In this document: piece after piece, positions 47,807 to 58,574 of the stretch
Position numbering within the stretch: the stretch's first letter is position 1
How the letters are laid out: each line of letters opens with the position of its first letter
DNA from: Nageia nagi
Taxonomy: Eukaryota > Pinophyta
Length of the DNA: 64,000 bases
Assembly: GCA_050084985.1 (NCBI GenBank)
Contig: JBITNC010000001.1
Span: 88,536,001 to 88,600,000, forward strand
Reading direction: 5' to 3'
The notes under the pieces: generated by a model
Databases searched by the model: none
Seen by the model: only the letters and a program-made list of their open reading frames with translations
What the model was told of the DNA's origin: nothing
Translations under genes and position numbers: made by a program

Positions 47807-49430
47807 CTATCCTTACTAGAATAGATAAGGAACCCAAATTAGAAAAGTTTATTGGTGATGGAGATCCAATAAGTCACCTGAAGGGATATGAGTATATCAT
47901 GAACCTAAAATGTGGACTCAATGATCAGTTAAAGGCTAAATATTTTCCTCTAAGTTTGACTGGTGATGCAAGAAAGTGGTTTCATAATTTGGTACCTTCT
48001 TCAATTACTTCTTTTAAGAAACTAAAAAATGAGTTCAAAAATCATTTCTAATGTAATATTAAGAAACCTCTCGATTTAATAGAATCAATTCATTATAATC
48101 AAGGTCAATCCAAACTATTGGAAAAGTTTACAAAAATGTATATGAATATTTGGAGATCACCAAAAGATGTATGAACATTTTTTCACAAAGGTATTTCTTG
48201 ACAACATTAACCCTATTATTGGTGAAAGAGATCTTGATTACATTAGAGGTCCATTTATGGATATGATTCATATGCTTATTAAGAAAGAATTTTTTTTGTT
48301 AATATATATTCAACTTAAGTATACATCTTCTAGCAAGGATAATCATAAAAATTCATACCAAAGGAATGAGAATTATCAAGTAAATATGATGGAAAAAATG
48401 CAAATGAATAAGAAAAGGAACCTATAACTATCACAAAAATGTTCAAAGATTATTTAGAAAAGGGATTGATATAACCTAAAAAGGGAAGAGAATATGGTGA
48501 AGATAAAAACAAGCCCATTGGTACAAAGAGAAAAATAATTATTTGTATCATCAAGTCAATGGTCATTCCACTAATAGGTGTGCTGAAATAAAGAAGAAGT
48601 TGCATCAAATTTTAGAAATGGATAAGTTAATTATGTTACCAAGGAGGAATCTAATAATGAAACCATAGCATAATCAGATGATGATAGTTACAACAATATG
48701 GTAAACATGGTTTATCTTATTGAAGATCGTGCCCAAGCACAACAAGGTAAGAAAGGAGGTAAGACTAAACCCTTTCATGATCATCATTATTTTTATGATA
48801 AAATTAGCTTATATGATTTATGCATAAAATTTGAGTGTCATAGATAACTTATCCATGATATTTTCAAGAATTGGTTTATTGATGCTAATATTACTACAAG
48901 TGCTCATGGAGATATGTTTGAATCTTTAGACATGTTATCTTAATACAATCATAAGATGATGCATCACTTACTCAAGATATTGAAAATGAAGATGAAGATG
49001 ATACAAAAGAGGAAATTGAAGACATCTAACAAATAGTCAACATGGTCTTTCATGATGATGAAGATGATGAACAATAAGATAAAGTATTAGAAGATAAAGT
49101 TGAATAAGAAAGCATGAAGACATATAAGGATGCAGATGAAGATACCTCTTTAGTTCATTAGAACTTGGAAGAAACCTTGGACATTGAGCATCCACACTGG
49201 GGGCAATGCCTATGTTACCATCACAAATCAAGTAAAAAGGATAAGTTTACCAAGAAGGATCACTCACACATGTTTAAAGAAGGTCAAATCAAAGGAACAT
49301 TCCTATTTACACCATTATGCTAAAGATTCACAAAAGGAATCTTCACTCAAAGGAAATAAACATCAAATTTTCACTTCACATGAACACTCTCTAGGTAATA
49401 TTTTCCATATTTTTCATATAATATAGGTTT
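47807..49430 (+). pseudogene. gag: Element A gag, main part after insertion B
   Basis: Continues the gag interrupted at 34,139. The retrotransposon gag core is plain: LEKFIGDGDPISHLKGYEYIM, FPLSLTGDARKWFHNLVPSSI, SFKKLKNEFKNHF (to about 48,050). A Zn-binding-like YHQVNGHSTNRCAEIKKKLH follows near 48,560, a pattern seen in Tat-type gags. After that come an Asp/Glu-rich stretch (48,960-49,150) and an 80-codon open tail (49,184-49,426). Several stops break it. There is no protease, RT or integrase behind it. Confidence 0.82.
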
Positions 49431-49860
49431 ACATTAACTAGATTGAAAAAGGGCATTAGAGGTAGGTAATTTGAGGCAATTTGTGAGTGGCAATTTTTAA
49501 TTGCCCTAATGTTTTTTAAGTGATGGATTTTAGGGAGTGATTTATAATTTCCCCACAAAAAATTATTGAGATGGTGAAAACCCACCCCTTAGTGAAAACA
49601 AAAAAAAACTTTAAAATAGGTGTACATAGGGGTACTTGGAATGTTCTCATCATTTCAAGTTTTTTGAGCTGATGGGTTGGAGCTCTCATCATTTCCAATT
49701 TTTCAAGTTGAGGGAATATTTCTCCTCATTTGGAGTTTTACAAGCTGAGGGGTTTGTAGATGAGGTGGGATGTGGGAAGACAAGGTAGTATTAGGTATTT
49801 TTTAGTCCATGATATAGTATTCCTCATTCATGAGCTTGTATTCTTTTAAATATCCATGAT
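49431..49860. other. Boundary region between element A gag and PPR mosaic
   Basis: No gene. Three diverged ~40-bp units (49,636-49,755) share CTCATCATTTC.A.TTTTT.AAGCTGA.GGG-like words. The end of A-derived sequence lies somewhere near 49,430. Confidence 0.45.
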
Positions 49861-50280
49861 TTGTATCTTCCTTCTTTATTTTAGAAAATCCATGAATCTT
49901 GCAATCATCATAGATCATGAAATTATGTTTTCATCATGCATCTTGTCAAATAAATATGAGATCTTATGTTAAAATTCCACATGTTTCATGTATCTATGGG
50001 CCTTTAATTTTTAGAAAACCCATATTATGTATTATGCAATCATTGCAAAATCTTAAACTTTGTTTGTGTCCTACATCTTTTTAATTAATAGTTAGGTTTT
50101 ATGTTATTCTTCCACATTTTTCATGTATCTATGACTCTTTAATTTTTAGAAAACCCATTTTTTGTATTGTGAAATCATTGCATAGTATGAAAATCAAACT
50201 ATGTTTATGTTATGCATCGTGTCAAAAAAATCATAGGTCTTGTGTATCAGGAAACTCACAACCACAACACTCTATTTACA
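49860..50280 (-). pseudogene. PPR-derived tandem fragments (S-type motif part)
   Basis: Three diverged ~130-bp units on the plus strand share TTTTTAGAAAACCCAT, ATGCATCTTGTCAAA-type and TTCATGTATCTATG words. Read on the minus strand they encode pieces of pentatricopeptide repeats, such as LFDKMHDENIIS, the known pattern DKM..R..VSW of PLS-class plant PPR proteins. They are pseudogene pieces, not a gene. Confidence 0.6.
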
Positions 50281-51070
50281 AGCACCATTTAGTCATATGT
50301 AAATACCCAATTTAGGGTTTATGGGTATTTTGGTAGTGAAGGTCAAAGCTTCCTTAGGATATCTACATGAGCCAAAATATTCAATTTATAAGCACCATGT
50401 AATTCAACACACCCAATTCAAAGTTTATGGGTATTTTGGAAGTGAAGTTCAAAGCTTCCTCAAGATAGCCTACATGTACCATAACATTCTATTTACAAGC
50501 ACCAAGTAGATACTTACCATGCCCAATTCAAGGTTTATGGGTATTTTAGTAGTAAAGTTCAAAGCTTCCTCAAGATATCCTACATGAATCACAACATTAG
50601 ATTTACAAGCACCAAGTAGACACTTCCACATACCCAATTCAGGGTTTATGGGTATTTTTATATTGAAGTTCAAATATTACTCAATATAGCATGCAAGAAC
50701 CACAACATTTGATTTACAAGCACTAAGTAGACACTTCCACATACCTAATTCAATATTTATGGGTTTTTTAGCATTTAAGTTCAAAGCTTCCTCAACATAG
50801 CCTATATGAACCACCATATTTGATTTACAATCATAAAGTAAACACTTCCACACACCCAATTAAGGGTTTCCTCAAGATAGCCTACATGAACCATAACATT
50901 TTATTTACAAGTACCAAGTACACACATCCACATACCCAATTTAGGGTTTATAAGAATTTTGGTAGTGAAATTCAAAGCTCCCTCAAGATAGCATGTACAA
51001 ACCATAAAATTGGATTTACAAGCACCAAGTACACACATACAAACACCCATATCATTGTATTCCATGAAGC
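50281..51070 (-). repeat. 111-bp tandem array derived from a PPR E-type motif
   Basis: Units start at about 50,281, 50,391, 50,498, 50,608, 50,719, 50,830 (shortened), 50,910 and 51,021 (partial), giving a period of 107-111 bases. On the minus strand each unit of ~37 codons repeats GYLEEALNF..KIPIN-ELGMWKCLLGACKSNVV with variations. That is the PPR tail segment at the start of the E domain, where real proteins carry it once. The longest open stretches are 67 and 60 codons (50,470-50,673 and 50,677-50,859). Confidence 0.85.
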
Positions 51071-52400
51071 TATATCTACATAATGCATCTTGTTAAATAA
51101 TTATTGGGCCTTGTGTATTCTTATGCATTTTTCATACATGCCTCTTAGGGCTTTCACAACCATAGCATTTGATGCATAATCTACTCTTTGATAGGTATCC
51201 ATACCTTCTTCTAGAGATCTTGTGGTGGCACATGCTAGAAGAATGTTGTTAAAGTTTACAAATTTTGGTTTTACATATGATAATTGCATCTACTTAAAAG
51301 TCTCTAGAGCCTTTACATAAAGCCCATTTTATGCATATCCTTAAGATCATTACATTCCATGAAACTATTTCTACATCATGCATCTTGTTAAACAATTCTT
51401 GGGCCTTATGTATTCTTACATATTTTTTTGGGAGAAGGGGAAAAAAGAGAGTATAGGCATTTTGTAGAGGCAATATGAGAGGAGAAGAGGTGATATAGTA
51501 TATGGCATTAACTTTCCAATACATATTTAGATAGATCAAATACCTTCTAGTAAGAGATTGATTCAGATTATGAATATGCATAGAAGAAGAAGGTTTTTGA
51601 TCTATTTATAATATGTACTATAAAGAATATATTTTTGATAAATGATTTGGAGTTGGGATGTATTTTATTTACAAACACCAAGTACACACATCTACACAAT
51701 TCATTGCATTCCATGAAGCTATGTCTGCATCATGCATCTTGTTAAACATTTCTTAGGCCTTATGTATTTTTCCACATTTTGCATACATACCTATCAAGGA
51801 TTTCACAACCATAACATTTGATGCAAAATCATTTTCAACTATGCTTTTAAGGATGTCCATACCTTGTTCTATAGTTCCCATGGTGGCATATGTTGGAAGA
51901 ATGTTGGCAAAGGTTAAAGAGTTTGACTTTACATCTGATAATTGCATCTACTTAAAAGTCTTTAGAGCATTTTCAAAAAACTAATTTTGTGTATATCATG
52001 TGATCATTACATTCCATGAAATTATCTCTACATATTATCAAACAATACTTAAGCCTTGTGTATTCTTCCATATTTTATATACATACCTATCAAGGCTTTC
52101 ATAACCACAACATTTGATGCAAAACCATTTTCAACTACTCTTTGATAGATGTCCATACCTTCTTCTAGAGCTCCTGTAGTGGCACATATTAGAAGAATGT
52201 TGGAAAGGGTTACATATTTTGGTTTCACATGTGATAATTGCATCTGTTTAAAAGTCTCTAGATCCATTTCAAAAAGTCCAATTTGTGCATATCCTTAAGA
52301 TCATTTCATTCCATGAAACTATTTTTGCATCATGCATTTTGTTATACAATTCTCAAGCATTATGTATTCTTCCACATTTTGAATACATGTCTATCATGAC
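51045..52400 (-). pseudogene. PPR (PLS-class) pseudogene pieces, three to four tandem segments
   Basis: Minus-strand segments at 51,101-51,289, 51,294-51,440, 51,753-51,947 and 52,049-52,267 repeat the same protein: MQLS.VKP..V, ILL.CATTGALEEGMD, VVENGFASNVVVMKALIGMY.K.GRIHKA, then AQELFNKMHDVEIVSWN. This is the canonical PLS-type repeat series of plant organelle RNA-binding PPR proteins. The segments are near copies of one another, separated by non-PPR DNA (51,440-51,690), and none can form a full protein. Confidence 0.85.
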
Positions 52401-52479
52401 ATTCATAATGATTATATGTAAAAATATATTTCTCAATGTTGGTATGTAGTTGTAGTTGGAAATTACCATGATTGGAGGT

Positions 52480-54115
52480 ACTCAAAAAAGCCTAAAAAGA
52501 AAAATACAACCACTATCGAAGAATGCTTAAAAAAAATCCAATGACTTCAATCATTAGAACATGATAGAGTTATAGGGTTGATTAAGTTAATAAATATGTA
52601 GGTCATAACATCATTGAATAAAATAAGGAGAATGTTGTAAATGAAAATGCAATTGGAAATTAATTTGATGATGATTTTGGCAATCAATTTGATGATGTTG
52701 TGGGAATCCAGGGTGAGAATGATTTGGGCAATGAGGGTGACAATGCTTTGGGAAATAAGGGTAAAAATGCTAATATAAATGTTGATGCCACACCATCATA
52801 TTATAAAATGAGATATCCCACAAAATTTACACTTAAGGGAAGCAACATATATAAGATGGAGATCTTGACTAATATGTTTAGACAACCCATTGGAAATAAT
52901 GCTAGGCATTTTTCATCTTTTTTATGGGTGATAATGAGGGTGGTTGTCCCTATCACCTATAGAGACTATAAAGAAGTCCCAAAAGATGTTAAAACCAAGT
53001 GTTGGGAAATGGTTAAGGTAACTTACTAGCTAATATATTTCATATAGTCCATTTTTGAATACTTATGTAAATGTTGTAGTCTAATAAGATAATGGTTTGA
53101 TGTAGCAAAAATGTGACATTTGGAACAACAAAACAAAATGGATGATGATGACCATTGGAAAATTATTACATGATAATAAATATATACTAGTGAAAGGACA
53201 TTATGATAAGTATGATAATGATAAAAATAGAATTGGTAACCCTCCACTGCATCTAATAATACAAGATTGGGAAGCCTTTGTGAAAAATAGGAGAAATAAT
53301 GACTTTGAGGAAAGTACTAACCATTATGTGATGGTAGTTCATATCATTATTATGTTCATGTGAGTGGTTTTGGTCACCTTACTCTCCCTAATGAAATACT
53401 ATACTATTTTCTTTATAGTGTTGTAGATGGTTAGGTAAAGGAACAAAACAAATAGATCTCAACAACATGTCATCCACACTATTGGTTGGAAAATATATCC
53501 TCAATTGGAGTATGAAATGGTATTCTATCATACTCATCCATTATGCTATATTATTTTATTATATGATTTATCCTCATACCTCTCCAACTATATATCTTAT
53601 AACAGCATAGCCAACAAAATAGATCTTCCACTATTGAGGATATTTGTGTGTTTGTTAGCTCATAAAAAAAAGGATGGCTCTTTCATATCACTATAAGTTA
53701 CTTCAAAAATCATAATTCCCTTGGAAATATTAACTTCAAATAATTGTTTTATTGATCATTTAACATGTTTCAAGTTAACTATGCATGTGATGTTACCATA
53801 ATGTTGTAATGTCATTTGCTAGGTCAAGCTTCATAAATCAAGATATTATAGATGATGCCCTTACCCATGTTTTAGGACTCAAAAAGAAGGGGTCATGTTC
53901 AAGGCATTGATAAAGGTGTTTCACCAACTAATATGATTGATATCAATGGTTATAAGATAAAAAAATTTTACATGCATAATGAATTAGAGAAAAAAAGAAA
54001 AGAAAATGCTTGAAGAGGAGATGGAGACAAAGATTGTAAATGTTCAAGAAGAATATGAGAAAAAGATACATGATGTGATACTCCAAGTTTCATGGCTAGA
54101 GGTATGTTAGTTTTT
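52480..54115 (+). pseudogene. Ptta/En-Spm type plant transposase gene relic, four exons
   Basis: Exon 1 (about 52,700-53,018) ends in PIGNNARHFSSFLWVIMR, VPITYRDYKEVPKDVKTKCWEMVK and a good splice donor AAG/GTAACT. Exon 2 (about 53,125-53,315) reads IGKLLHDNKYILVKGHYDKY and NPPLHLIIQDWEAFVKNRR. Exon 3 (about 53,433-53,500, after TTAG) reads RNKTNRSQQHVIHTIG. Exon 4 (about 53,823-54,110, after CTAG) reads GHVQGIDKGVSPTNMI and a coiled coil EEEMETKIVNVQEEYEKK. These are the landmarks of the Transposase_24 family. Some exons need a frame change, so it is a relic. Confidence 0.8.
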
Positions 54116-54760
54116 TCATGATTTCATATTTGTAATGCTTATATGTTGCACCCCTAAATTGTAATTATTCCTTGTACATAATTCCACAAGCCAATACAAA
54201 ATAGGATACTCAAGTAGAATAAAGCATAAATGATAACTCTATATGTGCTAACCAAGGCTTACCAAATATGGTACGATCACTATTATCTCAAGTTTAAAAC
54301 TATGGACTTAGATGCTATGTAATGAATTTATATGGGTTGTTATTTTTTCATGTGGGGATTACAAATAAAACTAACTTCCAAATGTGATAGAAAATCTTAC
54401 TTATTGAATATGAACAATCACGTAGTGATTGATGCCATATGGTTAAGTATGCATCATGTGCCTTTGGGTCCAAATTATTGTAAAGTTAGTGTTCTATTTT
54501 TTCATAAAGTGGGTGCTAATTTGTATAGAACATGTGGTGATTATGAAATATTACAAGAAAATATATGTGGCTCCTTTATTTCCTAGCCCAAAAAAGAATT
54601 TTTTTACCTATCTTAAAATATGAGATGCTATAGCAGTATTGTTGAACATATTTGAAACATTTAAGCATAATTTTGGAGCATATTTGAATCTTATTATTCC
54701 TTTATTTAAATTATGAGATATGATATGAAATGAATTAAATACATCATATGAATTGCAATC
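54116..54760. other. Sequence between transposase relic and right PPR pieces
   Basis: AT-rich. The 84-codon plus-strand frame 54,332-54,586 has no recognised domain. It could be an intron or 3' end of the transposase relic. Confidence 0.3.
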
Positions 54761-56440
54761 TTTGTTGTAGCCATGAATTGCATATCCTCCAATTATAAGA
54801 TTAATCATTATACATGCATTGTTAAAATTCTTGGCTGTGTAAGCTATATCTTGAGGGAGCTTTAAAATTCACTACTAAAATACACCATATGACATGATAT
54901 TAATTAATTTTTGGTTTTCACTATATGATGTGATATGAAATGAATACAATATACCATATCCTCCAAAAATTGGCTTGGAGAAGAAAAGCAACTATTAAAC
55001 CCAAAAAATTTCCAAGTGTCAAATATTAGTCCAAAAGTGATAAATTGGAAAAAACATGCTTATAATACTTAGCCAAACATAGAAAAAATATGTGATTCCT
55101 AATAGGTTTATCAAATCAAATTTTAAGGGTATCCTTGCTATAGCCATGAATTATATTTCCTCCAACCATTACATTCCATGAGACCATATTTACAATCATG
55201 CATCATCCGTATTTTGCATTCATGTTTATGAAGTTTTATGTTTCATTTTATTATTTTCCAAAATATACTACTTGGGTGTGTGGATGTTTCTACTTGGTGC
55301 TTGTAAATCGAAATGTGTCTACTTGGTTCTTGTAGAGAATATTTGAATCTTATTTATCTTCTTCAAAATGGGTTACACATCCAAGAAGGTGAGCATGAGT
55401 TGGTGTAGCAAGTATTGTTCGACATTTTGCATTACATTAATTTTGCATACATGTCATTTTGTAGTAGGTATCTTGTAATCATTACATATAATGAAATTAT
55501 ATTTTTCATCATACATCTTTTCAAATAATTCCTAGGCCTTGAGTCTTGCATCTACTTAAAAGTACATAGTTTTTATTAGATGGTGGTTTTGGATCATTTC
55601 ATATCATATGTTTGAAGCATCCAAGTTAGTTGTGTGGTAACATTATGAACAATATTGAAACATAATGATGATAAATCTATTGAGAGCTTCTAAATGTAGC
55701 TAGCCCTTAATTATCTAATTCATTATGTTTTGAACATGTTTTCTTGGAGGAAAGATATCTTATTGTACTTATTATGGAGGTAAGACAACATAGCATTTAC
55801 ATTTCTAGGTTGAACATTTACAAGCATATTTTTTTCAACTTACCACTTTTGGCCTAGTTTTTGATACTTTTGTATAATGTTTCATCATGTACCTAGTTTT
55901 ACATATGATATTTGCATCTATTTAAAATCATCTACAATATTTCACTTTATGTATATCTTGCAATCGTAGGATTAATTATTATACATGAACTATTGATCTA
56001 CTTGGTTGCATAGGCTAACTTGAGGGAGCTTTGAACTTCACTACCAAAATACTCATAAACCTTGAATTGGGTGTATGCATGTGTGTAATTGGTGCTTATA
56101 AATCAAATATTATATGAAATTATTTAAATACACCATATGATCTAAAAATTGGCTTGGATAAGGAAACCAATTGTTTAATCCATAAAGTTTTTTGAAGGAA
56201 AGCAACTATTTAACCCAAAAAAAATTCTAATTGTCAAAAAATAGTACAAAAGTGGTAAGTTGGCATCCTTGTTGTACCCATGAAACTATATTTGTATTAT
56301 ACATCTTCCACATTTTGCATACATGTCTATCAAGTTTTATGTTTCATTTCACATTTTAAAAATAATTCTTTGGTGTGGATGTGTTTACTTGGTGCTTGTA
56401 AATTGAATGTTGTGATAGTAGTATTATAAAGTAAATTTGA
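54760..56440 (+). pseudogene. Scattered PPR E-motif pieces, mainly plus strand
   Basis: Plus-strand readings reproduce the unit of the 50.3-51.1 kb array: LGVWMFLLGACKSK near 55,265-55,310, LEGALNFTTKILINLELGV and IGAYKSNII at 56,012-56,112, GCTTGTAAATTGAATGTTGTG near 56,392, and a damaged copy at 54,840-54,885. Pieces in the opposite sense (minus-strand MHD-type words near 55,190 and 55,505) are mixed in. The area between is AT-rich filler. Compared with the left array, these E-motif copies are inverted. Confidence 0.7.
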
Positions 56441-56465
56441 ATCATTTGAGCAATAATTGGAACTA

Positions 56466-56842
56466 TTGATCATATTTGAATAATTTCATATCATATGGTG
56501 TACTTAAATCATTTCATATCATATGGCATATTGCATCATTTCAAACCATATGGTGTACTTAGATGAATTTCATATCATATGTTGGTTTCATATCATATGG
56601 TACATTTGCATAATTTCAAACCAATACAATGTACTTGGATCATTTCATATATCATATCATGCCCTTGGATCATTTCCTATCATATGGTACAATAACATCA
56701 TTGCATATCAATATGGTGTAATTAGATCATTTCATATCATATGTGGGTTCATTTGGATAATTTTATATCATATGTTGGTGCATTTGGATAATTTTATATC
56801 ATATGTTGATGCATTTGGATAATTTTATATCATATGGTACAC
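56466..56842. repeat. ~30-bp minisatellite, about 12 copies
   Basis: Repeats of ATCATTTCATATCATATGGTGTACTTGG and variants, period mostly 28-33 bases. The last three units (56,750-56,842) are nearly identical at 31 bases. Each contains the palindrome CATATG within ATCATATG(A/G)T. Single related copies occur at 54,720-54,740, 54,925-54,960 and 55,595-55,620. Confidence 0.92.
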
Positions 56843-56870
56843 TTATCATGAACATGAATTTATTTTTAAT

Positions 56871-56906
56871 CACACACACACACGCACACATATATATATA
56901 TATACA
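56871..56906. repeat. Compound microsatellite (CA)n(TA)n
   Basis: CACACA run with one CG step followed by a TATATA run. Confidence 0.95.
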
Positions 56907-57129
56907 CTAATGGTGATTGGTCAGCTTCATTGGTCCATCCTTCAAGAGCCCATGACCAACATGTTTTTAATATCTATATTCTCTTTGGAAGATATTATTT
57001 CTTATTTTAGCCTCAGAAAAAATACAAAACCAATTTCCTCTAGCATTAACATCCATATTAGGTGTTTCACATTCAAAATGATCATTAATGGTAAGATCAG
57101 GAATCATTTTCTAAACAAACTATTATTCA

Positions 57130-57792
57130 TGATAGATCCCTATGTTAATATATTTTCATCTAGGAATGGGGCATGTACCTCATGACGATGTTGGCATATC
57201 TTATCATGATCTTGTGTATATGCTTCTATGAATGAAATATTGGATATTTCTATGATGATATGTATATATGAATAGAATATTTAGTTTTATCATGATAATG
57301 TATGTATATTATATTAATTTCATCCCTACTCTATCATTGTTATATCATTTATGATGAAATGTTATTCATTTATGATGATTTACTCTAATTATTACTGCTA
57401 TATCTTTTATGAGTTAACCATCCATTCATGATCACTTTATGATAATTATTATGATATATCATTTTCATTATTGGGGCATTAAGTATCTATATTATGATAT
57501 GATTTTACATGATATTATGATCTTCCATATGTTCTTTAAGATTTATATGCTTTTTAGAAGATGTAGTTTTTTGTCTCTCTTTTTTTTTTAAGTTATTCTT
57601 TGCTCTTGGTTGATTCTACTTCATGCAAGTCATTCCATCTCACAACCAAGGAAAAGAGGGGGAAATATACACCATCAATCCTTGATGATTGTATGGTTAC
57701 ACTACAAAATAGGGAAATATCAATTTTTTCTCTCTTTATTTTCCTACTTCCTTTGCAAACACAATTTTATTATATTTACAAAGGGGGGCATC
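57130..57792 (+). other. 3' internal region and polypurine tract of element A
   Basis: Homologous to 12,860-13,424, in the same position relative to an LTR. It ends with AAAGGGGGGCATC directly before the LTR, a good polypurine tract. The 91-codon frame at 56,910-57,185 just upstream has no recognised domain. Confidence 0.75.
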
Positions 57793-58574
57793 CATTGATA
57801 TATTATTTTGGTCCACCTAATATGGTACCTACTTATATTTCTTATTATATTAATATTATATCATTTTATTATGTTAATATCATATTATATCACGTGTATT
57901 ATGTTGGTCTAGTTAAGACACCTCTCATGTAATCTTTTGTTTATTTATGCAAGGTATCCCAACACCAATGCTAGCTTCTAGGTGGAGGTACTCTTTCATA
58001 TTTAAAGGTAAGTATTAATACATGGGAAAGCATCAAGATTTTATCTTAATAGCCAATACCTACTTTTAGGTGTTTCTAATGCTACCTATTGAGATTGAGA
58101 TCTTGTTATCCCTTGAGCATTATATGTCATCCATATTTTACAATTATATGTTGGATTGACTTATTATTTATGCATAAAATCTTGGTGGTAAACTTTACTC
58201 ATTAGGAAAATATATGCTCTCATGTGTGCCCACATTGTTGTTTCTAGACCTAGTGTCTATGCTAGTGTGCATGACAGCATTGCCCTCTTTTTTTTCTATG
58301 CTTCGTGAGGTTCATGCATCAAGGTTACATACATTAACAAGTTTTAGTATGCATATAATCAAGTTATCCTAGGTAAGGATGTACATGTATGTAGCTATTT
58401 CTTGATCCCTTTCTCATTAGTGCATTGGTGTTATCTTGATCCAATAGTCTTAGTATTTCTTTATTTGCTTCTATTATGTTATGTTTTAGATTTATTATTT
58501 CTTATGATCAAATTGAATGTTTAGCATTAGTTTCTACCTAATTTAATATTAGGAATCACTAAAAATATTTAACA
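57793..58574 (+). repeat. 3' LTR of element A
   Basis: 782 bp. The terminal TG has decayed to CA (CATTGATATATT against TGTTGACACCTA in the 5' LTR), but alignment is clear from GGTCCACCTAAT on. It ends ATTTAACA, followed by ACTAAG. Confidence 0.85.

Noticed and set aside
49037-49231. 64-codon minus-strand frame with His-rich end
   Set aside because: Antisense of the Asp/Glu-rich part of element A gag.
56523-56822. 99-codon frame within the minisatellite
   Set aside because: Repetitive translation of the ~30-bp unit, not a gene.
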